From contig JAPTHN010000018.1 in NCBI GenBank assembly GCA_026936325.1, positions 8,079,658 to 8,143,657 on the forward strand: a DNA stretch of 64,000 nucleotides, in the 5' to 3' direction. The stretch is from Platynereis dumerilii. Lineage: Eukaryota > Annelida > Polychaeta > Phyllodocida > Nereididae. Of this stretch, positions 12,151-23,544 are shown one piece after another. Each line of letters begins with the position of its first letter. The stretch's first letter is position 1. Made by a program: the position numbers and the translations under genes. Below the pieces are notes generated by a model. That model did not search any database, was not told the DNA's origin, and worked only from the letters and a program-made list of their open reading frames with translations.

Positions 12151-13937
12151 TATAATATAATAAATAAATAAATTTATTTTATATAGCGTCACATCCAAAA
12201 TTGCTCACAACGCTGTTACAATGTAAATAAAAATTGGTGTAAATTTAAAATATGATAAATATGACATGTATAATAATTTAAAATCTGCTATACAATAAAA
12301 TAGAGTAAACATTAAAAACTGAATAAATATACAATAGAATAATGACATGAATGAGTATTGCACAATTGAGATGGCTAATCATAAGTGTCTTTAAATAGGA
12401 GAGTCTTCAATTTACTTTTGAAAAGTTCAATGGATTGCAAAAATCTGATTTCTTCAGGAAGGTCGTTCCATAGCTTTGGGCCGACAATGCTGAAGGCTCT
12501 TGTCTTGACTAGAGTTGACGAAGTATATGGCACATTCAGAAGTTTAAGGTTCGATGAACGAAGACTACGTGATGGTGTATAGTTCGAAATAAGATTGCTG
12601 ATGTAGATTGGTGCGAGACGATGAACAGCTTTAAAAACGGTGAGCAGGGTTTTGAAGATGACTCTTTTTTCAATGGGCAGCCAATGAAGATGACGCAGTA
12701 CCGGTGTGATGTGTTCATGTTTTGGGGTGCCTGTAATGATTCTCGCTGCCGCATTCTAGATCCGCTGAAGACGCTGGAGATGGCAAGAAGGCAAACCAAC
12801 CAATAGAGAATTGCAATAGTCCAACTTAGATGTTATGAAAGCGTGGACCACACACTCTAGAGATGCCTTATCGAGACAGTGTTTCAGTTTGCTGATGTTC
12901 TTTAACTGAAAATATGCACCCTGACAGATGTTACTTATATGATCTTCCATGCTTGCAAACTTATCAATTTTCACACCCAGACTACGCACTGATGCAGAAG
13001 GCACTATTTGACTGTCTCCAATGACAAGTGATGCTGTTGATAATCTGTTTGAAATATGTCTACTTGAGATCACAAGGAACTCGGTTTTGTCATCATTCAT
13101 TTTGAGTTGAAATTTGCTCATCCACTTCTGAACCAGGGTCACACAGTTGGCAATTTCAATGGTCCCTGTGGCTAACTGACTTGGTTGGACACTTAGATAC
13201 AACGAAGTGTCATCTGCATAGATCTGGTAGTCAGGAGCTTGAGATTGAAGGAGCCGCCCAAGTGATGATGTGTAAATGTTAAAAAGGATTGGTCCCAGGA
13301 CCGACCCTTGGGGTACTCCACAGGACAGATCTTTGATGTCCGAATGTGTTCCTTTTATGTTGATGAGCTCTTTCCTATCACTGAGATAGCTTCTAAACCA
13401 CTGAAGTGCATTCTCCCGAATACCTAGCTCCTTCAAGGTGGTTAAAAGACACTGATGGCTGACCGTGTCGAAGGCGGCTGAGAGATCCAACATGACTAAG
13501 AGAACTACTTTTTTGTCACCGATGGCCTTGATGACATCATTATGCAGCCTCAGTAACACAGTCTCTGTACTATGACCTTGTCTGTACGCACTCTGGTGAG
13601 GTTCATGGAGGTTGTTACCAGTGAGATGATCGTTTAATTGAGCAGCAATTACTTTCTCCAGGATCTTTGATACGAAGCTGAGATTTGACACTGGTCTGTA
13701 ATTTTTGTTGATATCTGGATCTAAAGATGGCTTTTTCAGCAGCGGAGATACATGGGCCAGTTTAAACTTATCAGGATAGATTCCAGTATTGATAGATTTG
13801 TTGATGATGGCTGTGATGATAGGAAGTACTTCCGGGAGTACTGCTTTGATTAAGGATGTTGGCATGGGATCTAAATCACAGCTTTTAGTGGCGCTTTTTC
13901 GGATGATTTTTTCAACATGCTGTTGGGACACTGAAGA
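12151..13937 (-). mobile_element. CR1/L2-type LINE, 5'-truncated
   Basis: The minus-strand frame down to 12756 encodes most of a LINE reverse transcriptase. It contains SCDLDPMPTSLIK, then NYRPVSNLSFVSKILEKV, the AYRQGHSTE box, MLDLSAAFDTV (first catalytic Asp), SCGVPQGSVLGP and YADD (catalytic pair). A frameshift near 12756 separates the C-terminal portion, which resumes in another frame to about 12390 (GTPKHEHITPVL, then NDLPEEIRF). The 3' end has a short AT-rich repeat tail (AATAAATAAATAAATT on plus) typical of CR1/L2. The endonuclease domain is absent because of 5' truncation. The LINE interrupts the BED-finger exon of the hAT element around it. Confidence 0.85.
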
Positions 13938-14040
13938 TCCACAATGTTTGCATGTCACTTTGTAAGATCCTTTCAATTCTGATGGAAAGTCCGTGAATTC
14001 ATTGAATGCCTTTGGTACAGACATGATAAATAATTGACTC
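13938..14040 (-). pseudogene. hAT BED-finger exon, first half
   Basis: Immediately upstream of the LINE, in its frame by chance, the minus strand reads FNEFTDFPSELKGSYKVTC followed by KHCG. C-x2-C preceded by an aromatic-rich segment is the start of a BED zinc finger. The matching H-containing half is at 12113-12150. Together they date the LINE after the hAT element. Confidence 0.5.
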
Positions 14041-14944
14041 CAGTCATAAATATAAAAGTACTCTAAATATCCATGCACTGTATTTAGCTCTCAGTGCTTG
14101 TGTTCAGATGACAGGCAAAAGCAGAATAACTGATCATTTTCAATATGAAGTTTATACTAACTATAAGACAGTTATTACATAAGATTAGGATTGGAGCATT
14201 CTGTGTGGCTCTCCACCCCTGCTGTGTTGACAAACCAAGTTTCCTCAGAGCATATCAAAGAAGGAGAGCATGAAAAGATAAGGATTTGATGCTGGCCATA
14301 TGGAACGGATTAACAGGAGACCACAAAGAATGCTCTGATGAAGATAATAAAGTTATAAATGTCTTCGGTTTAAAAGTTTGACATAATATCAAGTATCATG
14401 TACAATTGTTTTATTGTCTAAATTTATCATATTTTCATAACTGATATTTCATGGAATACCCCAATATTTTCAAAGAGATGCTATTCTTCAATTGGTTTCT
14501 TTTAAAGTGAGGGTTTAACCAAATGGGAGAAATAAGTCCCACCCTAGAGACTGTAACAGCTAATCCCATGCCATCACTTTGAAGCTGACATGACAAAGAT
14601 TTTGTCTGACAAATTTATCCCATTTTGATTGGAAATTAACTTGATTTATGGTATTAATCTGGTTTAATTGTTTAATCAGATATTTTTACTGTAATCAGAT
14701 TAAAATATTTAATCAGATTAAAATATTCAATCAGATTAAAATATTTAATCAGATTAGATTATTTAATCAGATTAAAATATTTAATCATGATTTAATCATG
14801 ATTAAATGTTGATTAAATAGGAGCGGTTATTAGATTAGATTAAATTAAACTGTTTTTAAAAATCTAATCGATTAGATTAGATTACTTAATCTAATCAAAT
14901 TTAATCATTTAAACATGATTAAGATTAGATTAGCCCCAACCCTG

Positions 14945-15076
14945 GTACATACCTAGATGCTAGTAGACTTCTGCAAGACGATGTTCAGGCTGAAATCCCA
15001 GATCTATGTCATTCACATTTAATTACCATTAATGTATTAGTAAATTAATGATGAGAACTCATATCACTTTCATTAT
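14945..15076 (-). mobile_element. Crypton-like remnant, copy 2, first piece
   Basis: 14953-15012 (from GATGCTAGTAGACTTCTG) matches 9473-9530 almost base for base, and ATCACTTTCA at 15058 continues the match after a small insertion. The homology then resumes at about 19285, so a 4.2-kb segment carrying a LINE has split this copy. Confidence 0.6.
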
Positions 15077-18000
15077 AGTTATAATTTGGAAAATTGAAGT
15101 AACAAATGTAAGTTGTAATTGTTGTCTGCATGAGATACACTTATCTTTTCTAGCCATGGATATGCAATGGTTATATATGGTTGTTTAATCGTTGTCATTG
15201 TTGATTGTCATTGTTGATTGGGCGTTTAACACAAGCTCACCCACGCCCTACAGGGAATATTACTCTAAAGTATTTGTTATAGTTGATGGAAATTCTGGTA
15301 TTTATAAATAGATAGACTAATTTACAAATGTAGACATATTTTTCTCTTTCAAATGTAATAAAATACTCTAGTATTTCCTGTATTAATATATATGCACTGC
15401 TCACTTCATTGTAAATGAGTGAGCAATTATTTACTATCTATTGTCAACTTGATATCTACAATATCAACTATCTTCTGAAAAACGAAAGTCACCCCCACCC
15501 CTCATACCCAGTCAATGTCCACCTGTAATCCTAATCCAGTGAGCCACCTCTATCCATTGTACTTTAATCTAATCTCAACAATGTTTATAAAATTCATCAA
15601 TCACACACACTTCATCATTTTCATCATCACCTTCATCTTAAGGTATCTTTCTTATTACATTTGGGTAAACACTATGTCTTCCAAGCTGATCTCAGATGTC
15701 TATTGACCATGAATTATTGCATAATTTAGGGAACAATGCCAATTACTCCCTGAAATATCTCCTTGAATTAAATGAAATTGAACAAGATGCTGAGCCGTCT
15801 CTTCTCCAACATTCTCCCTATGTTGATCAAGATATGTTAATACAAACACTAGTTTCAAAAAAAGAGTTATTCAAATGCCTCGGGTTAAATATACAAAGTA
15901 TAAATGCCAAGATAGACCAATTACAAATCTATATTGATAGTCTGAAAGAACAAAATTGCAGATTTGAAGCCATTTGTCTCCAAGAAACATGGTTAGGTGA
16001 TCAATATGATACATCCATGCTTCAAATCGAAAATTATAACTTGATTGTTAAACCATATAAATCAACTCGACACGGTGGGCTAGCAATTTATCTTGACGAA
16101 TCTATTCACTATGAAATTTTAGAAATACAAGAAAGCCCAACAAATATTTGGGAAGGCCTTTTCATAAAATTAACACTAACGGAAAACAAAAATATTATAC
16201 TTGGAAATATTTACAGACCGCCTCGAGACAACATTGAAAATTACCAGTGCTTCACAGAGGAATTTGAAAAAGTCATGAAACAATTGAAAGGGGATGTCCT
16301 AATTTGTGGTGACTTTAACATTGATCTGCTTAAGTTTAATGATAGAAACCCAGTAAATGATTTTCTTGAAAATATTTTAGGCAATGGATTCATACCTAAG
16401 ATAACACTCCCCACCCGTTTAACAAGAACCAATGGCACGTTGATTGATAATGCCCTCGTTAAACTATCTAGTAACTTTTCAAATACGACCAGTGGAATAT
16501 GTGCTATCGATATATCTGATCACCTTCCATACTATATCTGTCTTGATTATCTTGTAAATAACAAAAAACCGTCAAAATATATTAAAACTACTAAACATAC
16601 TCTGAATGATCTTAATAATTTTAAACAGTATTTAGAGCAATCGCATATAACCCATCAACTTGAGAATTGTGATCAGGACATAAACGCTAAGTATCACGTA
16701 TTTAATGAAATTTTGTTGAAGGGAATAAATCTCCACATGCCAACAAAGAGGGTAAGATACAACAAATACAAACACAAAGAAAATAATTGGATTACAAAAG
16801 GGATAATGAACTCCTTGAAATTTAGAGATAAACTATTCCGCAAGCTAAAAAAGACGCCTCATGACTCCCCTCAATATGATGCACTGAAGATTAATCTGAA
16901 CACGTATCGGAAAATATTAAAAAGAGCTATAAGGGCCGCCAAAAGAATTTACTACTCAAACCAAAAAAAAAAAAACAAAAATGATCTTAAAAGTACCTGG
17001 ATGACTATTAAAGATATTATAGGCAAGAATAAGAATAAAAATGATTCGCCGGATCATTTTATAGTTAATGACACCAGAATAACAAATCACCATATTATTG
17101 CTGAATCTTTTAATAAATTTTTTACCGATATAGGACCGCAATTAGCCAATAGAATTGAAACACCTTCTGACAAAAACTTTACAGACTTTCTGAAGAACCC
17201 ATCAACAGCTCACTTCACTTTTCAATCAGTAACAGAGGAAGATACAATAAAGGCCGTTAATGAACTACGTAATAAATCTAGCGTTGGTATTGATGGAATT
17301 TCAACTAATCTGCTGAAACAGCTCAAAACAGAATTATGTAAACCCATCACCTACCTCATCAACGAATCAATCAATGCAGGACTTTTTCCAAACAACTTAA
17401 AAACAGCTAAAGTTATTCCTATTTACAAAAAGAATGATAAAACGACCTTGGATAACTACCGACCAATCTCAATCCTTCCGGCAATATCAAAAGTCTTTGA
17501 AAAAATTATTCACAAACAGATAAATGAACACTTTATACTAAACGAACTCTACTACACTGGACAATATGGCTTCCGTGGGGGACATTCAACAGAATTGGCA
17601 ACAATTGAATTAGTAGATCGAATAGCTCTCAATATGGATCAAGGGAAAACGCCTATTAATATTTTTATGGATCTGAGTAAGGCTTTTGATACTATTGACC
17701 ACCAAATACTCATACATAAATTGAAATACTATGGCTTCAGAGATAAATCATTGTCACTCTTGAATAGTTATCTTAGTAATCGAAAACAATATGTTGAATA
17801 TAATGATAGTAAGTCGAGCTTTCTTCCGATAACCACAGGAGTTCCGCAAGGATCGATATTAGGTCCTCTTCTTTTTATAATTTACATAAATGATATTAGC
17901 TGTTCTTCCAAAACATTTAAATTTTTGACTTATGCAGATGACACAACCCTTTTTGTTACGCTAGACTCTGTCCGCCAACAAAATTATGATAATATTAACC

Positions 18001-19284
18001 CTGAAAATAAACTTAACTCTGAACTTACAAATGTAACAGAATGGTTGAACCTAAATAGATTATCCCTCAATGCAAGTAAGACTAAATGTATGACATTTCG
18101 AACCTGCAATAGAACTGTGGAGCCTCCTAAACTTCTGATAAACAATGAAATCATTGAATATGTTGACAACTTTAACTTTTTGGGCATAATTTTGGACAGT
18201 CAATTAAACTGGAAAGCTCACATAGAAACTATTGGAAAAAAGATATCTAAGACTACAGGCATCTTGAATAAACTCAAACATTTTCTACCAGTGTTTACTC
18301 TCAAAACAATCTATGATAGCCTTATTAACTCATATCTTAATTACGGAGTATTATGTTGGGGATTTAAGCAAAGTAAGCTTTTTAAATTGCAAAAAAAAGC
18401 AGTCCGAATTATCACTAATAGTAAATACAATGCACATACAGATCCCTTATTCAAAAAGCTAAATATTCTAAAAATCAGTGATGTTGTCACAAGAAAGCTC
18501 TACAAATTCTTTTATCGATATTCAAAAAATGCCTTACCATACTACTTCCTTAATAATGCATATCTAAATCAACCGACTCATTCTCATCTTACTCGTAATT
18601 CCAGATATATTATTCCAAGAGTCTTCCACAAATACGCTGAATTCAATGTTAGGTATCAGCTCCCCCTTCTCCTTAATCGGAATGAAATCAACATCACTGA
18701 AAAAGTTAATACTCATAGTGAATTTGGTTTTTCCTTCTACGTCAAAAGGCATCTTATCAGCTTGTATGAAAATAATTGCTTTATTACTAATTGTTATGTT
18801 TGTAACAATTAGGCATTCTGTTGATATTGCATCTATGTTTTAATATTATTTTCATTTATTGTCGCTTACTTGTACCATCTCTTATTGAGATTGAAAGATA
18901 TTCCATTCATTCAAATTTCAAATTTTCATATCACTCCATCTACCCATCGTTCATTCATTCATACTTCCAAATTTCTACATCTTATTCATTTATTTATTTT
19001 ATTTTTTTTATTTTTTTTTTTTATTCAAACTCCTACTCTATCTACTATCCTTGAATAAACATGTAAAAAATATCCAGAGATGATGAAGTGACCAGTTTCA
19101 AACATGCTAGCATGATGATATTAGATATAAACGAATTACCAAAAGGGGGCAGTACCGACAGCGTTACGTAAGTGACTTAGTTGCTGCCTCCTTGACCACA
19201 ATATTATACAATGTAAAATTAAATATCTGTCTGTAAAACTTGATTGGTCAAAAATAAAAAACATCTCTCTCTCTCTCTCTCTCT
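15077..19284 (+). mobile_element. LINE insertion (Jockey/CR1 group), apparently near full length
   Basis: The outer limits come from where the interrupted Crypton-like repeat breaks off and resumes. The element carries one long intact ORF (15696-18812), about 600 bp of 5' sequence with no gag-like ORF1, and an AT-rich 3' region with T-runs and an AATAAA-like signal near 19055. A (TC)n run lies at 19265-19290. No target duplication could be identified, so the true ends may lie inside these limits. Confidence 0.6.
15696..18812 (+). CDS. LINE ORF2: APE endonuclease-reverse transcriptase
   Basis: This intact frame of 1038 residues would make the enzyme that nicks genomic DNA and copies the element's RNA at the nick. 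The endonuclease comes first: N65, QETWL at 96-100, GNIYRPP at 170-176, GDFNIDLL at 205-212 and SDHLP at 274-278. The reverse transcriptase follows: NYRPISIL at 587-594, QYGFRGGHST at 623-632, FMDLSKAFD at 657-665, GVPQGSILGP at 715-724 and YADD at 746-749. All catalytic landmarks I can check are present, and length is normal for a Jockey/CR1-group ORF2. The C-terminus ends in a short Cys-containing tail (CFITNCYVCNN). The chosen ATG follows a TGA-containing stretch, and no long frame precedes it. The lack of an ORF1 suggests a single-ORF family or slight 5' truncation. Confidence 0.92.
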   Translation: MSIDHELLHNLGNNANYSLKYLLELNEIEQDAEPSLLQHSPYVDQDMLIQTLVSKKELFKCLGLNIQSINAKIDQLQIYIDSLKEQNCRFEAICLQETWLGDQYDTSMLQIENYNLIVKPYKSTRHGGLAIYLDESIHYEILEIQESPTNIWEGLFIKLTLTENKNIILGNIYRPPRDNIENYQCFTEEFEKVMKQLKGDVLICGDFNIDLLKFNDRNPVNDFLENILGNGFIPKITLPTRLTRTNGTLIDNALVKLSSNFSNTTSGICAIDISDHLPYYICLDYLVNNKKPSKYIKTTKHTLNDLNNFKQYLEQSHITHQLENCDQDINAKYHVFNEILLKGINLHMPTKRVRYNKYKHKENNWITKGIMNSLKFRDKLFRKLKKTPHDSPQYDALKINLNTYRKILKRAIRAAKRIYYSNQKKKNKNDLKSTWMTIKDIIGKNKNKNDSPDHFIVNDTRITNHHIIAESFNKFFTDIGPQLANRIETPSDKNFTDFLKNPSTAHFTFQSVTEEDTIKAVNELRNKSSVGIDGISTNLLKQLKTELCKPITYLINESINAGLFPNNLKTAKVIPIYKKNDKTTLDNYRPISILPAISKVFEKIIHKQINEHFILNELYYTGQYGFRGGHSTELATIELVDRIALNMDQGKTPINIFMDLSKAFDTIDHQILIHKLKYYGFRDKSLSLLNSYLSNRKQYVEYNDSKSSFLPITTGVPQGSILGPLLFIIYINDISCSSKTFKFLTYADDTTLFVTLDSVRQQNYDNINPENKLNSELTNVTEWLNLNRLSLNASKTKCMTFRTCNRTVEPPKLLINNEIIEYVDNFNFLGIILDSQLNWKAHIETIGKKISKTTGILNKLKHFLPVFTLKTIYDSLINSYLNYGVLCWGFKQSKLFKLQKKAVRIITNSKYNAHTDPLFKKLNILKISDVVTRKLYKFFYRYSKNALPYYFLNNAYLNQPTHSHLTRNSRYIIPRVFHKYAEFNVRYQLPLLLNRNEINITEKVNTHSEFGFSFYVKRHLISLYENNCFITNCYVCNN

Positions 19285-19291
19285 CTCTCAC
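19262..19291. repeat. (TC)n microsatellite
   Basis: About 13 consecutive TC dinucleotides, just before the Crypton-like repeat resumes. Confidence 0.95.
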
Positions 19292-19515
19292 ACCATTTTC
19301 GATGTATACTGGTCGTAGTCTGTTTTTCTGACAATCACATGAAATGTTGTGGTAGTTGTGGCCCACACGCTGTGCCAAGTGTACACCTTGAACAGTCCTG
19401 CTTTTTCTGAAATGCTCTGTATCATTTGTGCTAAGGAGTGCTTGCCTTTGGAAATTTTTAAACCATGTTCCTTCACTCCTTGAACTACTCGGATATTGGA
19501 ACAGTCTGCCACACA
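19285..19515 (-). mobile_element. Crypton-like remnant, copy 2, second piece
   Basis: 19297-19510 matches 9540-9730 closely, apart from a roughly 26-bp extra segment near 19330. The same minus-strand fragments are visible (SLAQMIQSISEKAGL, YTWHSVWATT). Both copies share the W-for-N and W-for-R replacements in the YTNHSxRAT box, so they descend from an already inactive parent. Confidence 0.5.
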
Positions 19516-19524
19516 TACGGTTTA

Positions 19525-19674
19525 CATCCAGCTCTTGCCAGGTCACCTTGGCCTATGTTGACTGGCTGTTTCAAGCATACTTTGTCTCATTGACGTATCT
19601 TCCTCCATTCCTATGTAGCCTACCAAGGGCACAAAAACAGGACGTAAAGCCCCAATCATCCAATCATCCATGCT
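19525..19674 (+). mobile_element. SINE fragment, same family as 30590-30800
   Basis: The segment from CCAGCTCTTGCCAGGT to AAAGCCCCAATCATCC, with a repeated ATCC tail, aligns with the SINE at 30590. The tRNA-like head is missing, so the copy is 5'-truncated. Confidence 0.55.
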
Positions 19675-19786
19675 GTTAAAGGAGCAGGGTGTAGAATGTG
19701 AGTTGAATCAACTTCATAAATCAAGATCTACCTCTTCATAGCTGTGGTAGAGTCCGACTGCATCAGGGTACTGCTTATGGATGAAA

Positions 19787-20107
19787 TGAGCCACAAAGGC
19801 AGGCACCACTCTTCTCACTCGTCTTCTAAGTCTGTCATGCACCCACAGAGTGAACCAGGGGTATAGTAGGCCTGATTTCAATGGAGGTCGTGGGTGAATG
19901 GCTCTCTCTGAGTAGTTCTTCGTGAGTTGTTCAACTTTTGATTGCAACAGCCAGATGGCCTGCATAGGCATGCACCACTCTTTCCACTCGTCTTCCAAGT
20001 CTGTCATGCACCCACAGAGTGAACTAAGGGTAGGCCTGATGACGAAGGAGGTGGTGGGTGAATGGCTCTCTCTGGGTAGTTCTTCGTGAGTTGTTCCAAC
20101 TTTTGAT
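19787..20107 (-). repeat. Diverged tandem duplication of about 175 bp
   Basis: 19787-19933 and 19961-20107 share CCACAGAGTGAAC, GGTGAATGGCTCTCTCTG and TAGTTCTTCGTGAGTTGTT. A minus-strand open stretch of 132 codons crosses both copies but in different frames, so it is not convincing as a gene. Confidence 0.75.
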
Positions 20108-20189
20108 TGCAACTTCTACATAAATGAATGTGCAATATCTGTATATAGTGTATTTACTTGTAAATACTGTAAATGCCGTGATATTATTA

Positions 20190-20640
20190 AATACAATTTC
20201 GGATCTAAATGAGATAGAGAGATGATTAAAAGAGCTGAAAATAAGCTAATAACTATATAAAGCATATTAGAAAACTACGAATCAAGAAACACTTGCTTAG
20301 CATGATTTAGTATTGAAACAACATGATTTTTGCCATTTTTTACACTGTTTTTGTTGCCGAAATGATGTCATTGTCACATTATTGATTCTAAATTAGCTAA
20401 AGACATGATTTAAAGAGCTGCACATATGTGTAAGACCATGCCAAGTACAATGGACAATATTTTGTGTGAGAAACATATGCTTCATATGATGTAATATTGA
20501 GATATTATGATTTTTCTTACTTTTTTGCATTATTTAGATTAAAATTATTGGAATTTTGTTTTTGTCATATAATGGGTTCTAAATGAGCTAGAGACTTGAT
20601 TGAAAGGGCTGAAAGTTATTAATCATATCCAGAACTTTAT
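20190..20640. repeat. Degenerate tandem repeat, about 190-bp units
   Basis: Three similar starts (TCTAAATGAGATAGAGAG at 20203, TCTAAATTAGCTAAAGAC at about 20388, TCTAAATGAGCTAGAGAC at 20578), each followed by TGATT and a GAGCTG/GGGCTG box. It is AT-rich and non-coding. Confidence 0.65.
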
Positions 20641-20647
20641 AAAACCA

Positions 20648-20920
20648 CTACACTGCTCTTTCAATCATGTCTCCACTGGAGACTCTCCAGCACTTGACAT
20701 ATTGAAGCCCAGAGCTCTGACACTCCGCGTGAATGTGAAGATAGTCGAGAGTCCATTGGGATCTCATCTGCTGCGGTAAGGAAAACTGGTATGCTCGTAG
20801 TTCATCGACATTCGTAACAGAGAACTTTCCACAGCACATCAGGCTGCAGCAACATGTGAGGACAAGTTTGGCATATGGGATTACTCCTACATTGGGACCT
20901 ATAGGATAAAGAAAAGCCAT
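20648..20920 (-). pseudogene. Possible exon of a transposase-like repeat family
   Basis: The minus-strand frame of 90 codons contains CCSLMCCGKFSVTNVDELRA, then RSQWTLDYLHIHAECQSS and, near the end, YVKCWRV. This resembles the N-terminal region of a repeated transposase-derived family in marine invertebrates (a Cys-rich start, then F-x-L-x-RxQW-x2-DYL). I cannot name the family with certainty. No neighbouring exons or catalytic residues were found, so this is probably a stray exon or pseudogene. Confidence 0.3.
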
Positions 20921-21209
20921 ATTAGTTAACGTCTGAATACATGTACCGAAAAGGATTCAATGCAAAGGGCTGATCAGTGAAGTGAGAAATAAATTAGTGA
21001 AATATCTGAAACTGCAAGCCAACAAATGAGTTATTTACTCATGTTGAGTGTTTGACAAACTTAAAGGTAGATGAATTTCAAATGATACAGTTCAGAACAA
21101 ACCATGAAAGTGAATGACATTTTGTGACAAACACGCTGACTGGTCTTTGGAAATAACATTGAAAACATAGGGAAAATCATGTTTTTTTTTTTAGTCTGTG
21201 GGCTTATGA

Positions 21210-21510
21210 AATCAAAAATTGGTGCATTCTGAGCCTATAAAAAATCTCCCCTACGCTCAAAAGAAAGTCCTCTACAGGAACCTCAATTTCAGGATCTTCT
21301 TCATCCCATATGATTACTCGAAGTGTCGCACATGGCTCAGCCTTTTCTGTTTATTTTAGCTTTTGAACCTAGCATATTTCTTTCCATGATCGATCGATAT
21401 CTTTGGTGCATTCTGAGCCTATGAAAAATCTCCCCTATATGCTCAAAAGAAAGGCCTCTACAGGAACCTCCATTTCAGGATCTTCTTCATCCCATATGAT
21501 TGCCCCCAAG
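21210..21510. repeat. Tandem duplication, offset about 183 bp
   Basis: GGTGCATTCTGAGCCTAT occurs at 21222 and 21405, each followed by about 100 bp of near-identical sequence up to CCCATATGATT. Confidence 0.8.
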
Positions 21511-22599
21511 TGGCTGCTTCGAAACAAAACTAACAAACTCAGGTTTACTCCATTCTTGATTTCGTGATTTCACTCAGACATCGAGTTGAAACTATGATGC
21601 TCAATTGAGGGGAATTCTTATTGACTAGAAACTGTGGAATCCGTCCAAGTATAAAAGGACGTCACAGTTTAGGAGCTAAATTAAACAGATTATAATGCCA
21701 GAGAATCGGGATGCAAGCTGTGACACTTAGTTAACATGTGTCATCACAGTTCATCTTCATAGAAAACTTTTACGCACTCTACAAACATGACACTTCACCT
21801 GGATGTTCTATATTCAGTAAATTATCATCAGTAATATCTGGATTTATAATTCAGTTCTCAGTTTGTGAAGTTAACCTTTATAAAGCTGGGAATAGGCCAT
21901 GCAGTTCAGTGAAGCATTGTCATGAACACAACTTCACCTTGTTCACCTAAGATCCACACAGTTTGGTCCCTCTTTTTCATCTGTGCCACATGGTCATTTA
22001 TCAACGCAAGAAGTGGACAGATGATCAAAGCCGCATTTCTTTGCTTGCTAATCTGAAATGAAGAGTTGAGTGGAGGAGTGATCAGAGAACATACATTTTA
22101 TGATCCCATACATAAAAACGAGCAGGATCTTTTGATTTATATTGGGCAACACATCCGCTGGTGAATTTGATTTCCTTGCAGGTGGGAAACTGGCACCTGC
22201 ACATGTGAAATGAATTTCAGAGCTCTTTATTGTTATTTCCAAATTTGTGACTTCAAAACTTAAGGTTTACTTCAAAACTTCCTTTCACCTTAGCAACAGA
22301 ACTGAAATTGTTTTGTTTGACAACTTCCCTGGCAAGTTGGCCTGATTCTTGTACAACAGACAAAGCGCTGATGACGGCAGGACAATGACCTAATGGATTT
22401 GAAAAGTATGGATTTGCTGAAGTGCAATGTCTAGAAAATGATTGTTAATACATATCTATAATGGCCTCGTAAAGCTATTACGTTGTCAATGGGTTGTTTG
22501 GGCTGGTGCTGCTGGTCCTCATACATCAATGTTTAAGACAGGACCTATTACATTGTACTTGGACAAAGTTGTCGTTTGTTCTAAGGTCACAATTCTTCC
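21511..22599. other. Non-coding, nothing recognised
   Basis: AT-rich sequence with only short, unremarkable open stretches. No repeats with other parts of the window were noticed. Confidence 0.4.
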
Positions 22600-23350
22600 C
22601 CACTATATGTGGCTTTTAACTGTTTTGAACATGGTTAACAATTTCTTGTCCAATTCTGAATTCAACTTCTTCGCCAGTTAAAACAATTAGTAATTTGATG
22701 GTGAGAGCTTAAGAGGCTTCATGTAAAATTCAGCACAGCTCCTAGTTGTAAAATAAGATGGTAATCCTTCACATTGATGGATGTCGTGGTGTATTAGTGA
22801 CTGCGGTTCTTGCCGCTCTGAGTCACAATTACAAGTCTGTCATCTCTCTTGCTAGACATACTGCCTGGATGGTCATATCTCTGCCCTTGTAACTGAGTTT
22901 CCAGTGCCTGGGTAGTTGAGACTGCATTGATATCTCTGCCCTAGTAGGTCACACACCATTCCAGGTCTCTGTCATCTTCAATATGATTTTTTGAGTTTAA
23001 TTGCTAAATTTTGTTTGCTATTGCGCTAGACGATCTATGAAAATATGGATGTCCAAATTTGACCCCAAAAATTTAACTTAAGGTTGTCTCTCTATTTAGG
23101 TTTTGCTCTGGGAATAAAGGTAATGATTGTCAATATACAATTTGTAGTATGTATTGGTTTGTCAGTCAATATTTCTATAGTAATAATCGAGGTCAAATTT
23201 CCTTCAGTAAATTGAGGTGACACTCTTCATGTAATCATTCTTCACCTTATGATTGAGTCCACATCTTGTCCTGTTTGGCCTACCGTGTGCATAAATATAC
23301 AGGAGAAAAGCCCCTATCATTCTCAGCTGATAGGAGCCACAAACCAGTGC
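22600..23350. repeat. Long dispersed repeat, copy 2
   Basis: Collinear with 1480-2200, including the CATAAATA-like core at 23280-23330. Its start (22610-22680) also resembles 11655-11705. Confidence 0.5.
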
Positions 23351-23544
23351 TGTTTCAGGACCTGCCTTTTTTCGCTGAGATATCTTTGACAAGATGGCAT
23401 ATTATAATATTTTCTCGTTATGACGATGTTGAGAGACACTTTTTCTGTCAAACATCATCACATGCACATTTAAGGTCATACAGCGCGCGTATTAAAGGGC
23501 TGATGTACACGATGCCATTCCCTGGCCAGGAACTGTTGATGATG

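Larger units (their letters stand above)
11729..14944 (-). mobile_element. hAT-superfamily DNA transposon, internally deleted
   Basis: The right end reads, in inverted sense, CAGGGTTGGGGC, a classical hAT terminus. The left end is a slightly worn match (TATGTTGGGGCG). The flanks are an imperfect 8-bp duplication: GTATATAG (11721-11728) and GTACATAC (14945-14952). The subterminal regions (11740-11850 and 14640-14940) are rich in ATTAGATTAG-type repeats. Inside, on the minus strand, are two halves of a BED-type zinc finger (see 13938 and 12113), split by a LINE. The catalytic transposase is missing, so the element cannot move itself. Confidence 0.7.

Noticed and set aside
15515-15706. 63-codon ORF before the LINE ORF2 as an ORF1
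   Set aside because: It is hydrophobic, short and lacks any gag or zinc-knuckle motif.
19714-20112. 132-codon minus-strand ORF
   Set aside because: It crosses a tandem duplication whose two copies are read in different frames, so it is not conserved as protein.
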